In this document: piece after piece, positions 47,401 to 61,500 of the stretch
Numbering within the stretch: position 1 is the stretch's first letter
How the letters are laid out: every line of letters starts with the position of its first letter
NCBI GenBank assembly: GCA_033398695.1
Contig: CM065802.1
Coordinates: 164,853,965 to 164,917,964, forward strand
Source: Orobanche coerulescens
Taxonomy: Eukaryota > Streptophyta > Magnoliopsida > Lamiales > Orobanchaceae
Direction: 5' to 3'
DNA: 64,000 nucleotides
The notes under the pieces: generated by a model
Told to the model about the DNA's origin: nothing
Database searches by the model: none
What the model saw: only the letters and a program-made list of their open reading frames with translations
Position numbers and translations under genes: made by a program

Positions 47401-50400
47401 TACAAGTCTTCATACTTTGCTATATAAAAATACACCTCCCATGTTAGGTAGTAACATGGAAGGTGAGGAGAAAGTCACTGATCTTCCATAGTAAATATCT
47501 ATTGACCTCATCAAAACATGCGCTGAAAGTAGCTGCGTACACATGTAGATTCCTTCTGGACTGATCTGCATTAGCGTGCGCTATCTTTAGGCTTTAGCAT
47601 GCGCTAAATGCCATTAAATTGAGTATGCGCATGCACGTCGAATGATGCCGACCACTGACCCACGTGTCTTGCGTGCGCTAATCTTCACCTTTAGCATGCG
47701 CTAATCTTGCATACTAGCGTGCTCTTTGGGTTTCGTGATAAAAATGAGTTACGCAATGAAAATAAACCGTCCAACCGAATAAAACCAAACCCCAAAACGG
47801 ACCGATCAAGTATCGTATAAACGAATATAAATAACGAGAATGATAATCAAAGAATACTTACCCTCATAGTCCTTTGATAATATAATCTTCGAAGGAAAAA
47901 CCCGAACAACATTTTTTCGGTTACCGACACGAACACGAGTCCAATTCGTTGTAGCTTGTTGAATGATCCAACACCAAAAATACCGAATGTCTCTACGTCA
48001 CACTCATCCGATATTGATCGGAAAAATAGTATGTCAATTCGTTCTCAAAGAAAACGGCTAGGAATCGACACAATATTTTTCTTCTCTCCTCTTCTTCCTT
48101 TTCTTTCTCTCAAAGATGAACAAGACTTGAAGAAAAAATTCTTCTCCCTCTTCACATGAATCTCGAGGCTGGAGCACACCATTTGTGTGTGTGTTTTGCT
48201 TTCTCAAATCTTCCCCTCAAAATGAAAGACTTACTTTATTATATAACAAAAAATGAGATCAATTATGAGATTTGGAATCTCACTACAAGTCTTCATACTT
48301 TGCTATATAAAAATTCACCTCACATGTTAGGTAGTAACATGGAAGGTGAGGAGAAAGTCACAGATCTTCCATAGTAAATATCTATTGACCTCATCGAAAC
48401 ATGCGCTGAAAGTAGCTGTGTACACATGTAGATTCCTTCTGGACTGATCTGCATTAGCGTGCGCTATCTTTAGGCTTTAGCGTGCGCTAAATGCCATTAA
48501 ATTGAGTATGCACATGCACGTCGAATGATGCCGACCACCAGACCCACAGGTCTTGCGTGCGCTAATCTTCACCTTTAACATGCGCTAATCTTGCATACTA
48601 GCGTGCTCTTTGGGTTTCGTTGATAAAAATGAGTTACGCAGTAGAAATTAAACCGGTCCAACCGAATAAAACCAAACCCCAAAAACGGACCGATCAAGTA
48701 TCGTATAAACGAATATAAAAAACGAGAATGATAATCAAAGAATACTTACCCTCATAGTCCTTTGATAATATAATCTTCGAAGGAAAAACCCGAACAACAT
48801 TTTTTCGGTTACCGACACGAACACGAGTCCAATTCGTTGTAGCTTGTTGAATGATCCAACACCAAAAATTCCGAATGTCTCTACATCACACTCATCGGAT
48901 ATTGATCGTAAAAATAATATGTCAATTCGTTCTCAAAGAAAACGGCTAGGAATCGACACAATATTTTTCTTCTCTCCTCTTCTTCCTTTTCTTTTTCTCA
49001 AAGATGAACAAGACTTGAAGAAAAATTTCTTCTCCCTCTTCACATGAATCTCGAGGCTGGAGCACACCTTTTGTGTGTGTGTTTTGCTTTCTCAAATCTT
49101 CCCCTCAAAATGAAAGACTTACTTTATTATATAACAAAAAATGAGATCAATTATGCGATTTGGAATCTCATTACAAGTCTTCATACTTTGCTATATAAAA
49201 ATACACCTCACATGTTAGGTAGTAACATGGAAGGTGAGGAGAAAGTCATTGATCTTTCATAGTAAATATCTATTGACCTCATCAAAACATGCGCTGAAAG
49301 TAGCTGCGTACATATGTAGATTCCTTCGGGTGATCTGCATTAGAGTGCGCTATCTTTAGGCTTTAGCGTGCGCTAAATGCCATTAAATTGAGTATGCACA
49401 TGCACGTCGAATGTCGCCACCACCGCACCCACTGTGTCTTGCGTGCGCTAATATTCACCTTTAGCATGCGTTAATCTTGCATACTAGCGTGCTCTTTGGG
49501 TTTCGGTGATAAAAATGAGTTACACAGCGGAAAATAAATCGGTCCAACCGAATAAAACCAAACCCCAAAAACGGACCGATCAAGTATCGTATAAACGAAT
49601 ATAAATAACGAGAATGATAATCAAAGAATACTTACCCTCATAGTCCTTTGATAATATAATCTTCGAAGGAAAAACCCGAACAACATTTTTTCGCTTACCG
49701 ACACGAACACGAGTCCAATTCGTTGTAGCTTGTTGAATGATCCAACACCAAAAATGCCGAATGTCTCTATGTCACACTCATCGGATATTGATCGGAAAAA
49801 TAGTATGTCAATTCGTTCTCAAAGAAAACGGCTAGGAATCGACACAATATTTTTCTTCTCTCCTCTTCTTCCTTTTCTTTATCTCAAAGATGAACAAGAC
49901 TTGAAGAAAAAATTCTTCTCCCTCTTCACATGAATCTCGAGGCTGGAGCACACCTTTTGTGTGTGTGTGTGTTTTGCTTTCTCAAATCTTCCTCTCAAAA
50001 TGAAAGACTTACTTTATTATATAACAAAAAATGAGATCAATTATGAGATTTGGAATCTCATTACAAGTCTTCATACTTTGCTATATAAAAATACACCTCA
50101 CATGTTAGGTAGTAACATGGAAGGTGAGGAGAAAGTCACTGATCTTCCATAGTAAATATCTATTGACCTCATCGAAACATGCGCTGAAAGTAGCTGCGTA
50201 CACATGTAGATTCCTTCTGGACTGATCTGCATTAGCGTGCGCTATCTTTAGGCTTTAGCGTGCGCTAAATGCCATTAAATTGAGTATGCACATGCACGTC
50301 GAATGATGCCGACCACCAGACCCACAGGTCTTGCGTGCGCTAATCCTCACCTTTAACATGCGCTAATATTGCATACTAACATTCTCTTTGGGTTTCGGTG

Positions 50401-50617
50401 ATAAAAATGAGTTACGCAGCGGAAAATAAACTGGTCCAACCGAATAAAACCAAACCCCAAAAATGGATCGATCAAGTATCGTATAAACGAATATAAATAA
50501 CGAGAATGATAATCAAAGAATACTTACCCTCATAGTCCTTTGATAATATAATCTTCGAAGGAAAAACCCAAACAACATTTTTTTACCGACACGAACACGA
50601 GTCCAATTCGTTGTAGC

Positions 50618-51498
50618 TTGTTGAATGATCCAACACCAAAAATGCCGAATGTCTCTACATCACACTCATCGGATATTGATCGGAAAAATAGTATGTCAAT
50701 TCGTTCTCAAAGAACACGGCTAGGAATCGACACAATATTTTTCTTCTCTCCTCTTCTTCCTTTTCTTTCTCTCAAAGATGAACAAGACTTGAAGAAAAAT
50801 TTCTTCTCCCTCTTCACATGAATCTCGAGGCTGGAGCACACCTTTTTTGTGTGTGTTTTGCTTTCACAAATCTTCCCCTCAAAATGAAAGACTTTATTAT
50901 ATAACAAAAAATGAGATCAATTATGAGATTTGGAATCTCATTACAAGTCTTCATACTTTGCTATATAAAAATACACCTCCCATGTTAGGTAGTAACATGG
51001 AAGGTGAGGAGAAAGTCACTGATCTTCCATAGTAAATATCTATTGACCTCATCAAAACATGCGCTGAAAGTAGCTGCGTACACATGTAGATTTCTTCTGG
51101 ACTGATCTGCATTAGCGTGCGCTATCTTTAGGCTTTAGCATGCGCTAAATGCCATTAAATTGAGTATGCGCATGCACGTCGAATGATGCCGACCACCAGA
51201 CCCACAGGTCTTGCGTGCGCTAATCTTCACCTTTAGCATGCGCTAATCTTGCATACTAGCGTGCTCTTTGGGTTTCGGTGATAAAAATGAGTTACGCAGC
51301 GGAAAATAAACCGGTCCAACCGAATAAAACCAAACCCCAAAAACGGACCGATCAAGTATCGTATAAACGAATATAAATAACGAGAATGATAATCAAAGAA
51401 TACTTACCCTCATAGTCCTTTGATAATATAATCTTGAAGGAAAAACCGAACAACATTTTTTCGATTCTGACACGAACACGAGTCCAATTCGTTGTAGC
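50618..51498. repeat. Chimeric satellite monomer (E-type head, A-type tail)
   Basis: The head shares the missing CGGTT in TTTTTTACCGACACG (near 50580) with the E-type monomer at about 45265-45302. The tail has the A-type CTTTCACAAATC and the short GACTTTATTATA. The switch lies between about 50720 and 50860. It reads as the product of unequal crossing-over or gene conversion inside a monomer. Confidence 0.7.
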
Positions 51499-54400
51499 TT
51501 GTTGAATGATCCAACACCAAAAATACCGAATGTCTCTACGTCACACTCATCCGATATTGATCGGAAAAATAGTATGTCAATTCGTTCTCAAAGAAAACGG
51601 CTAGGAATCGACACAATATTTTTCTTCTCTCCTCTTCTTCCTTTTCTTTCTCTCAAAGATGAACAAGACTTGAAGAAAAAATTCTTCTCCCTCTTCACAT
51701 GAATCTCGAGGCTGGAGCACACCATTTGTGTGTGTGTTTTGCTTTCTCAAATCTTCCCCTCAAAATGAAAGACTTACTTTATTATATAACAAAAAATGAG
51801 ATCAATTATGAGATTTGGAATCTCACTACAAGTCTTCATACTTTGCTGTATAAAAATTCACCTCACATGTTAGGTAGTAACATGGAAGGTGAGGAGAAAG
51901 TCACAGATCTTCCATAGTAAATATCTATTGACCTCATCGAAACATGCGCTGAAAGTAGCTGGGTACACATGTAGATTCCTTCAGGTGATTCGCATTAGCG
52001 TGCGCTATCTTTAGGCTTTAGCGTGCGCTAAATGCCATTAAATTGAGTATGCACATGCACGTCGAATGATGCCGACCACCAGACCCACAGGTCTTGCGTG
52101 CGCTAATCTTCACCTTTAACATGCGCTAATCTTGCATACTAGCGTGCTCTTTGGGTTTCGTTGATAAAAACGAGTTACGCAGTAGAAATTAAACCGGTCC
52201 AACCGAATAAAACTAAACCCCAAAAACGGACCGATCAAGTATCGTATAAATGAATATAAATAACGAGAATGATAATCAAAGAATACTTACTCTCATAGTC
52301 CTTTGATAATATAATCTTCGAAGGAAAAACCCGAACAACATTTTTTCGGTTACCAACACGAACACGAGTCCAATTTGTTGTAGCTTGTTGAATTATCCAA
52401 CACCAAAAATGCCGAATGTTTCTACGTCACACTCATCGGATATTGATCGGGAAAATAGTATGTCAATTCGTTCTCAAAGAACACGGCTAGGAATCGACAC
52501 AATATTTTTCTTCTCTCCTCTTCTTCCTTTTCTTTCTCTTAAAGATGAACAAGACTTGAAGAAAAATTTCTTCTCCCTCTTCACATGAATCTCGAGGCTG
52601 GAGCACACCTTTTGTGTGTGTGTTTTGCTTTCACAAATCTTCCCCTCAAAATGAAAGACTTTATTATATAACAAAAAATGAGATCAATTATGAGATTTGG
52701 AATCTCATTACAACTCTTCATACTTTGCTATATAAAAATACACCTCCCATGTTAGGTAGTAACATGGAAGGTGAGGAGAAAATCACTGATCTTCCATAGT
52801 AAATATCTATTGACCTCATCAAAACATGCGCTGAAAGTAGCTGCGTACACATGTAGATTCCTTCTGGACTGATCTGCATTAGCGTGCGCTATCTTTAGGC
52901 TTTAGCATGCGCTAAATGCCATTAAATTGAGTATGCGCATGCACGTCGAATGATGCCGACCACGGACTCCACAGGTCTTGCGTGCGCTAATCTTCACCTT
53001 TAGCATGCGCTAATCTTGCATACTAGCGTGCTCTTTGGGTTTCGGTGATAAAAATGAGTTACGCAGCGGAAAATAAACCGGTCCAACCGAATAAAACCAA
53101 ACCCCAAAAACGGACCGATCAAGTATCGTATAAACGAATATAAATAACGAGAATGATAATCAAAGAATACTTACCCTCATAGTCCTTTGATAATATAATC
53201 TTCGAAGGAAAAACCCGAACAACATTTTTTCGGTTACCGACACGAACACGAGTCCAATTCGTTGTAGCTTGTTGAATGATCCAACACCAAAAATACCGAA
53301 TGTCTCTACGTCACACTCATCCGATATTGATCGGAAAAATAGTATGTCAATTCGTTCTCAAAGAAAACGGCTAGGAATCGACACAATATTTTTCTTCTCT
53401 CCTCTTCTTCCTTTTCTTTCTCTCAAAGATGAACAAGACTTGAAGAAAAAATTCTTCTCCCTCTTCACATGAATCTCGAGGCTGGAGCACACCATTTGTG
53501 TGTGTGTTTTGCTTTCTCAAATCTTCCCCTCAAAATGAAAGACTTACTTTATTATATAACAAAAAATGAGATCAATTATGAGATTTGGAATCTCACTACA
53601 AGTCTTCATACTTTGCTGTATAAAAATTCACCTCACATGTTAGGTAGTAACATGGAAGGTGAGGAGAAAGTCACAGATCTTCCATAGTAAATATCTATTG
53701 ACCTCATCGAAACATGCGCTGAAAGTAGCTGGGTACACATGTAGATTCCTTCTGGACTGATCTGCATTAGCGTGCGCTATCTTTAGGCTTTAGCGTGCGC
53801 TAAATGCCATTAAATTGAGTATGCACATGCACGTCGAATGATGCCGACCACCAGACCCACAGGTCTTGCGTGCGCTAATCTTCACCTTTAACATGCGCTA
53901 ATCTTGCATACTAGCGTGCTCTTTGGGTTTCGTTGATAAAAACGAGTTACGCAGTAGAAATTAAACCGGTCCAACCGAATAAAACTAAACCCCAAAAACG
54001 GACCGATCAAGTATCGTATAAATGAATATAAATAACGAGAATGATAATCAAAGAATACTTACTCTCATAGTCCTTTGATAATATAATCTTCGAAGGAAAA
54101 ACCCGAACAACATTTTTTCGGTTACCAACACGAACACGAGTCCAATTTGTTGTAGCTTGTTGAATTATCCAACACCAAAAATGCCGAATGTTTCTACGTC
54201 ACACTCATCGGATATTGATCGGGAAAATAGTATGTCAATTCGTTCTCAAAGAACACGGCTAGGAATCGACACAATATTTTTCTTCTCTCCTCTTCTTCCT
54301 TTTTTTTCTCTTAAAGATGAACAAGACTTGAAGAAAAATTTCTTCTCCCTCTTCACATGAATCTCGAGGCTGGAGCACACCTTTTGTGTGTGTGTTTTGC

Positions 54401-55035
54401 TTTCACAAATCTTCCCCTCAAAATGAAAGACTTTATTATATAACAAAAAATGAGATCAATTATGAGATTTGGAATCTCATTACAAGTCTTCATACTTTGC
54501 TATATAAAAATACACCTCCCATGTTAGGTAGTAACATGGAAGGTGAGGAGAAAGTCACTGATCTTCCATAGTAAATATCTATTGACCTCATCAAAACATG
54601 CGCTGAAAGTAGCTGCGTACACATGTAGATTCCTTCAGGTGATCGCATTAGCGTGCGCTATCTTTAGGCTTTAGCATGCGCTAAATGCCATTAAATTGAG
54701 TATGCGCATGCACGTCGAATGATGCCGACCACCAGACCCACAGGTCTTGCGTGCGCTAATCTTCACCTTTAGCATGCGCTAATCTTGCATACTAGCGTGC
54801 TCTTTGGGTTTCGGTGATAAAAATGAGTTACGCAGCGGAAAATAAACCGGTCCAACCGAATAAAACCAAACCCCAAAAACGGACCGATCAAGTATCGTAT
54901 AAACGAATATAAATAACGAGAATGATAATCAAAGAATACTTACCCTCATAGTCCTTTGATAATATAATCTTCGAAGGAAAAACCGAACAACATTTTTTGA
55001 TTCTGAAACCACGAACACGAGTCCAATTCGTTGTA
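51499..55035. repeat. Higher-order dimer B-A, two tandem copies
   Basis: 51499-53268 and 53269-55035 are near-identical B-A pairs with a period near 1770 bp. They share private variants such as GCTGTATAAAAATTCACC, AGTAGCTGGGTACAC and AAAACGAGTTACGCAGTAG. Their remaining differences are mainly patches at CTGG/CCAG positions (51980, 52960 and 54635). Confidence 0.85.
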
Positions 55036-58000
55036 GCTTGTTGAATGATCCAACACCAAAAATGCCGAATGTCTCTACGTCACACTCATCAGATATTGAT
55101 CGGAAAAATAGTATGTCAATTCGTTCTTAAAGAACACGGCTAGGAATCGACACAATATTTTTCTTCTCTCCTCTTCTTCCTTTTCTTTCTCTCAAAGATG
55201 AACAAGACTTGAAGAAAAATTTCTTCTCCCTCTTCACATGAATCTCGAGGCTGGAGCACACCTTTTGTGTGTGTGTGTGTGTTTTGCTTTCTCAAATCTT
55301 CCCCTCAAAATGAAAGACTTACTTTATTATATAACAACAAATGAGATCAATTATGAGATTTGGAATCTCATTACAAGTCTTCATACTTTGCCATATAAAA
55401 ATACACCTCACATGTTAGGTAGTAACATGGAAGGTGAGGAGAAAGTCACTGATCTTCCATAGTAAATATCTATTGACCTCATCGAAACATGCGCTGAAAG
55501 TAGCTGCGTACACATGTAGATTCCTTCTGGATTGATCTGCTTTAGCGTGCCCTATCTTTAGGCTTTAGCGTGCGCTAAATGCCATTAAATTGAGTATGCA
55601 CATGCACGTCGAAAACTGCCGACCACCAGACCCACAGGTCTTGCGTGCGCTAATCTTCACCTTTAGCATGCGCTAATCTTGCATACTAGCGTGCTCTTTG
55701 GGTTTCGGTGATAAAAATGAGTTACGCAGCGGAAAATAAACCGGTCCAACCGAATAAAACCAAACCCCAAAAACGGACCGATCAAGTATCGTATAAACGA
55801 ATATAAATAACGAGAATGATAATCAAAGAATACTTACCCTCATAGTCCTTTGATAATATAATCTTCGAAGGAAAAACCCGAACAACATTTTTTCGGTTAC
55901 CGACACGAACACGAGTCCAATTCGTTGTAGCTTGTTGAATGATCCAACACCAAAAATGCCGAATGTCTCTACGTCACACTCATCAGATATTGATCGGAAA
56001 AATAGTATGTCAATTCGTTCTTAAAGAACACGGCTAGGAATCGACACAATATTTTTCTTCTCTCCTCTTCTTCCTTTTCTTTCTCTCAAAGATGAACAAG
56101 ACTTGAAGAAAAATTTCTTCTCCCTCTTCACATGAATCTCGAGGCTGGAGCACACCTTTTGTGTGTGTGTGTTTTGCTTTCTCAAATCTTCCCCTCAAAA
56201 TGAAAGACTTACTTTATTATATAACAACAAATGAGATCAATTATGAGATTTGGAATCTCATTACAAGTCTTCATACTTTGCCATATAAAAATACACCTCA
56301 CATGTTAGGTAGTAACATGGAAGGTGAGGAGAAAGTCACTGATCTTCCATAGTAAATATCTATTGACCTCATCGAAACATGCGCTGAAAGTAGCTGCGTA
56401 CACATGTAGATTCCTTCTGGATTGATCTGCTTTACCGTGCCCTATCTTTAGGCTTTAGCGTGCGCTAAATGCCATTAAATTGAGTATGCACATGCACGTC
56501 GAAAACTGCCGACCACCAGACCCACAGGTCTTGCGTGCGCTAATCTTCACCTTTAGCATGCGCTAATCTTGCATACTAGCGTGCTCTTTGGGTATCGGTG
56601 ATAAGAATGAGTTACGCAGCGGAAAATAAACTGGTCCAACCGGATAAAACCAAACCCCAAAAACGGATCGATCAAGTATCGTATAAACGAATATAAATAA
56701 TGAGAATGATAATCAAAGAATACTTATCCTCATAGTCCTTTGATAATATAATCTTCGAAGGAAAAACCCGAACAACATTTTTCTAGTTACCGACACGGAC
56801 ACGAGTCGAATTCGTTGTAGCTTGTTGAATGATCCAACACCAAAAATGCCGAATGTCTCTACGTCACACTCATCGGATATTGATTGAAAAAATAGTATGT
56901 CAATTCGTTCTCAAAGAACACGGCTAGGAATCGACACAATATTTTTCTTCTCTCCTCTTCTTCCTTTTCTTTTTCTCAAAGATGAACAAGACTTGAAGAA
57001 AAATTTCTTCTCCCTTTTCACATGAATCTCGAGGCTGGAGCACACCTTTTGTGTGTGTGTTTTGCTTTCTCAAATCTTCCCCTCAAAATGAAAGACTTAC
57101 TTTATTATATAACAAAAAATGAAATCAATTATGCGATTTGGAATCTCATTACAAGTCTTCATACTTTGCTATATAAAAATACACCTCACATGTTTGGTAG
57201 TAACATGGAAGGTGAGGAGAAAGTCACTGATCTTCCATAGTAAATATCTATTGACCTCATCGAAACATGCGCTGAAAGTAGCTGCGTACACATGTGGATT
57301 CCTTCTGGACTGATCTGCATTAGCGTGCGCTATCTTTAGGCTTTAGCGTGCGCTAAATGCCATTAAATTGAGTATGCACATACACGTCGAATGATGCCGA
57401 CCACCAGACCCACAGGTCTTGCATGCGCTAATCTTCACCTTTAGCATGCGCTAATCTTGCATACTAGCGTGCTCTTTGGGTTTCGGTGATAAGAATGAGT
57501 TACGCAGCGGAAAATAAACCGGTCCAACCGGATAAAACCAAACCCCAAAAACGGACCGATCAAGTATCATATAAACGAATATAAATAATGAGAATGATAA
57601 TCAAATAATACTTATCCTCATAGTCCTTTGATAATATAATCTTCGAAGGAAAAACCCGAACAACATTTTTCCAGTTACCGACACGGACACGAGTCCAATT
57701 CGTTGTAGCTTGTTGAATGATCCAACACCAAAAATGCCGAATGTCTCTACGTCACACTCATCGGATATTGATCGGAAAAATAGTATGTCAATTCGTTCTC
57801 AAAGAACACAGCTAGGAATCGACACAATATTTTTCTTATCTCCTCTTCTTCCTTTTCTTTTTCTCAAAGATGAACAAGACTTGAAGAAAAATTTCTTCTC
57901 CCTTTTCACATGAATCTCGAGGCTGGAGCACACCTTTTGTGTGTGTGTTTTGCTTTCTCAAATCTTCCCCTCAAAATAAAAGACTTACTTTATTATATAA

Positions 58001-58597
58001 CAAAAAATGAGATCAATTATGCGATTTGGAATCTCATTACAAGTCTTCATACTTTGCTATATAAAAATACACCTCACATGTTTGGTAGTAACATGGAAGG
58101 TGAGGAGAAAGTCACTGATCTTCCATAGTAAATATCTATTGACCTCATCGAAACATGCGCTGAAAGTAGCTGCGTACACATGTAGATTCCTTCTGGACTG
58201 ATCTGCATTAGCGTGCACTATCTTTAGGCTTTAGCGTGCGCTAAATGCCATTAAATTGAGTATGCACATGCACGTCGAATGATGCCGACCACCAGACCCA
58301 CAGGTCTTGCATGCGCTAATCTTCACCTTTAACATGCGCTAATCTTGCATACTAGCGTGCTCTTCGGGTTTCGGTGATAAAAATGAGTTACGCAGCGGAA
58401 AATAAACCGGTCCAACCGAATAAAACCAAACCCCAAAAACGGACCGATCAAGTATCGTATAAACGAATATAAATAACGAGAATGATAATCAAAGAATACT
58501 TACCCTCATAGTACTTTGATAATATAATCTTCGAATGAAAAACCCGAACAACATTTTTTCGGTTACCGACACGAACACGGGTCCAATTCGTTGTAGC

Positions 58598-61500
58598 TTG
58601 TTGAATGATCCAACACCAAAAATGCCAAATGTCTCTACGTCACACTCATCGGATATTGATCGGAAAAATAGTATGTCAATTCGTTCTCAAAGAACACGGC
58701 TAGGAATCAACACAAAATTTTTCTTCTCTCCTCTTCTTCCTTTTCTTTCTCTCAAAGATGAACAAGACTTGAAGAAAAATTTATTCTCCCTCTTCACATG
58801 AATCTCGAGGCTGGAGCACACCTTTTGTGTGTGTGTGTGTTTTGCTTTCTCAAATCTTCCCCTAAAAATGAAAGACTTTCTTTATTATATAACAAAAAAT
58901 GAGATCAATTATGAGATTTGGAATCTCATTACAAGTCTTCATACTTTGCTATATAAAAATACACCTCACATGTTAGGTAGTAACATGGAAGGTGAGGAGA
59001 AAGTCATTGATCTTCCATAGTAAATATCTATTGACCTCATCGAAACATGCGCTGAAAGTAGCTGTGTACACATGTAGATTCCTTCTGGACTGATCTGCAT
59101 TAGCGTGCGCTATCTTTAGGCTTTAGCATGCGCTAAATGCCATTAAATTGAGTATGCACATACACGTCGAATGATGCCGACCACCAGACCCACAGGTCTT
59201 GCATGCGCTAATATTCACCTTTAACATGCGCTAATCTTGCATACTAGCGTGCTCTTCGGGTTTCGGTGATAAAAATGAGTTACGCAGTCCAACCGAATAA
59301 AACCAAACCCCAAAAACGGACCGATCAAGTATCGTATAAACGAATATAAATAACGAGAATGATAATCAAAGAATACTTACCCTCATAGTCCTTTGATAAT
59401 ATAATCTTCGAAGGAAAAACCCGAACAACATTTTTTCGGTTACTGACACGAACACGAGTCCAATTTGTTGTAGCTTGTTGAATGATCCAACACCAAAAAT
59501 GCCGAATGTCTCTACGTCACACTCATCGGATATTGATCGGAAAAATAGTATGTCAATTCGTTCTCAAAGAAAACGGCTAGGAATCGACACAATATTTTTC
59601 TTCTCTCCTCTTCTTCCTTTTCTTTTTCTCAAAGATGAACAAGACTTGAAGAAAAATTTCTTCTCCCTCTTCACATGAATCTCGAGGCTGGAGCACACCT
59701 TTTGTGTGTGTGTTTTGCTTTCTCAAATCTTCCCCTCAAAATGAAAGACTTACTTTATTATATAACAAAAAATGACATCAATTATGCGATTTGGAATCTC
59801 ATTACAAGTCTTCATACTTTGATATATAAAAATACACCTCACATGTTAGGTAGTAACATGGAAGGTGAGGAGAAAGTCACTGATCTTCCATAGTTTATAT
59901 CTATTGACCTCATCGAAACATGCGCTGAAAGTAGCTGTGTACACATGTAGATTCCTTCTGGACTGATCTGCATTAGCGTGCGCTATCTTTAGGCTTTAGC
60001 GTGTGCTAAATGCCATTAAATTGAGTATGCACATGCACGTCGAATGATGCCGACCACCAGACGCACAGGTCTTGCGTGCGCTAATCTTCACCTTTAACAT
60101 GCGCTAATCTTGCATACTAGCGTGCTCTTTGGGTTTTGGTGATAAAAATGAGTTACGCAGCGGAAAATAAACCGGTCCAACCGAATAAAACCAAACCCCA
60201 AAAACGGACCGATCAAGTATCGTATAAACGAATATAAATAATGAGAATGATAATCAAAGAATACTTACCCTCATAGTCCTTTGATAATATAATCTTCGAG
60301 GGAAAAACCCGAACAACATTTTTTCGGTTACCGACACGAACACGAGTCCAATTCGTTGTAGCTTGTTGAATGATCCAACACCAAAAATGCCGAATGTCTC
60401 TACGTCACACTCATCAGATATTGATCGGAAAAATAGTATGTCAATTCGTTCTCAAAGAACATGGCTAGGGATCGACACAATATTTTTCTTCTCTCCTCTT
60501 CTTCCTTTTCTTTCTCTCAAAGATGAACAAGACTTGAAGAAAAATTTCTTCTCCCTCTTCACATGAATCTCGAGGCTGGAGCACACCTTTTTTGTGTGTG
60601 TGTGTTTTGCTTTCTCAAATCTTCCCCTAAAAATGAAAGACTTTCTTTATTATATAACAAAAAATGAGATCAATTATGAGATTTGGAATCTCATTACAAG
60701 TCTTCATACTTTGCTATATAAAAATACACCTCACATGTTAGGTAGTAACATGGAAGGTGAGGAGAAAGTCATTGATCTTCCATAGTAAATATCTATTGAC
60801 CTCATCGAAACATGCACTGAAAGTAGCTGTGTACACATGTAGATTCCTCCTGGACTGATCTGCATTAGCGTGCGCTATCTTTAGGCTTTAGCATGCGCTA
60901 AATGCCATTAAATTGAGTATGCACATACACGTCGAATGATGCCGACCACCAGACCCACAGGTCTTGCATGCGCTAATCTTCACCTTTAACATGCGCTAAT
61001 CTTGCATACTAGCGTGCTCTTCGGGTTTCGGTGATAAAAATGAGTTACGCAGCGGAAAATAAACCGGTCCAACCGAATAAAACCAAACCCCAAAAACGGA
61101 CCGATCAAGTATCGTATAAACGAATATAAATAACGAGAATGATAATCAAAGAATACTTACCCTCATAGTCCTTTGATAATATAATCTTCGAAGGAAAAAC
61201 CCGAACAACATTTTTTGATTCATCGACACGAACACGAGTCCAATTTGTTGTAGCTTGTTGAATGATCCAACACCAAAAATGCCGAATGTCTCTACGTCAC
61301 ACTCATCGGATATTGATCGGAAAAATAGTATGTCAATTCGTTCTCAAAGAAAACGGCTAGGAATCGACACAATATTTTTCTTCTCTCCTCTTCTTCCTTT
61401 TCTTTTTCTCAAAGATGAACAAGACTTGAAGAAAAATTTCTTCTCCCTCTTCACATGAATCTCGAGGCTGGAGCACACCTTTTGTGTGTGTGTTTTGCTT

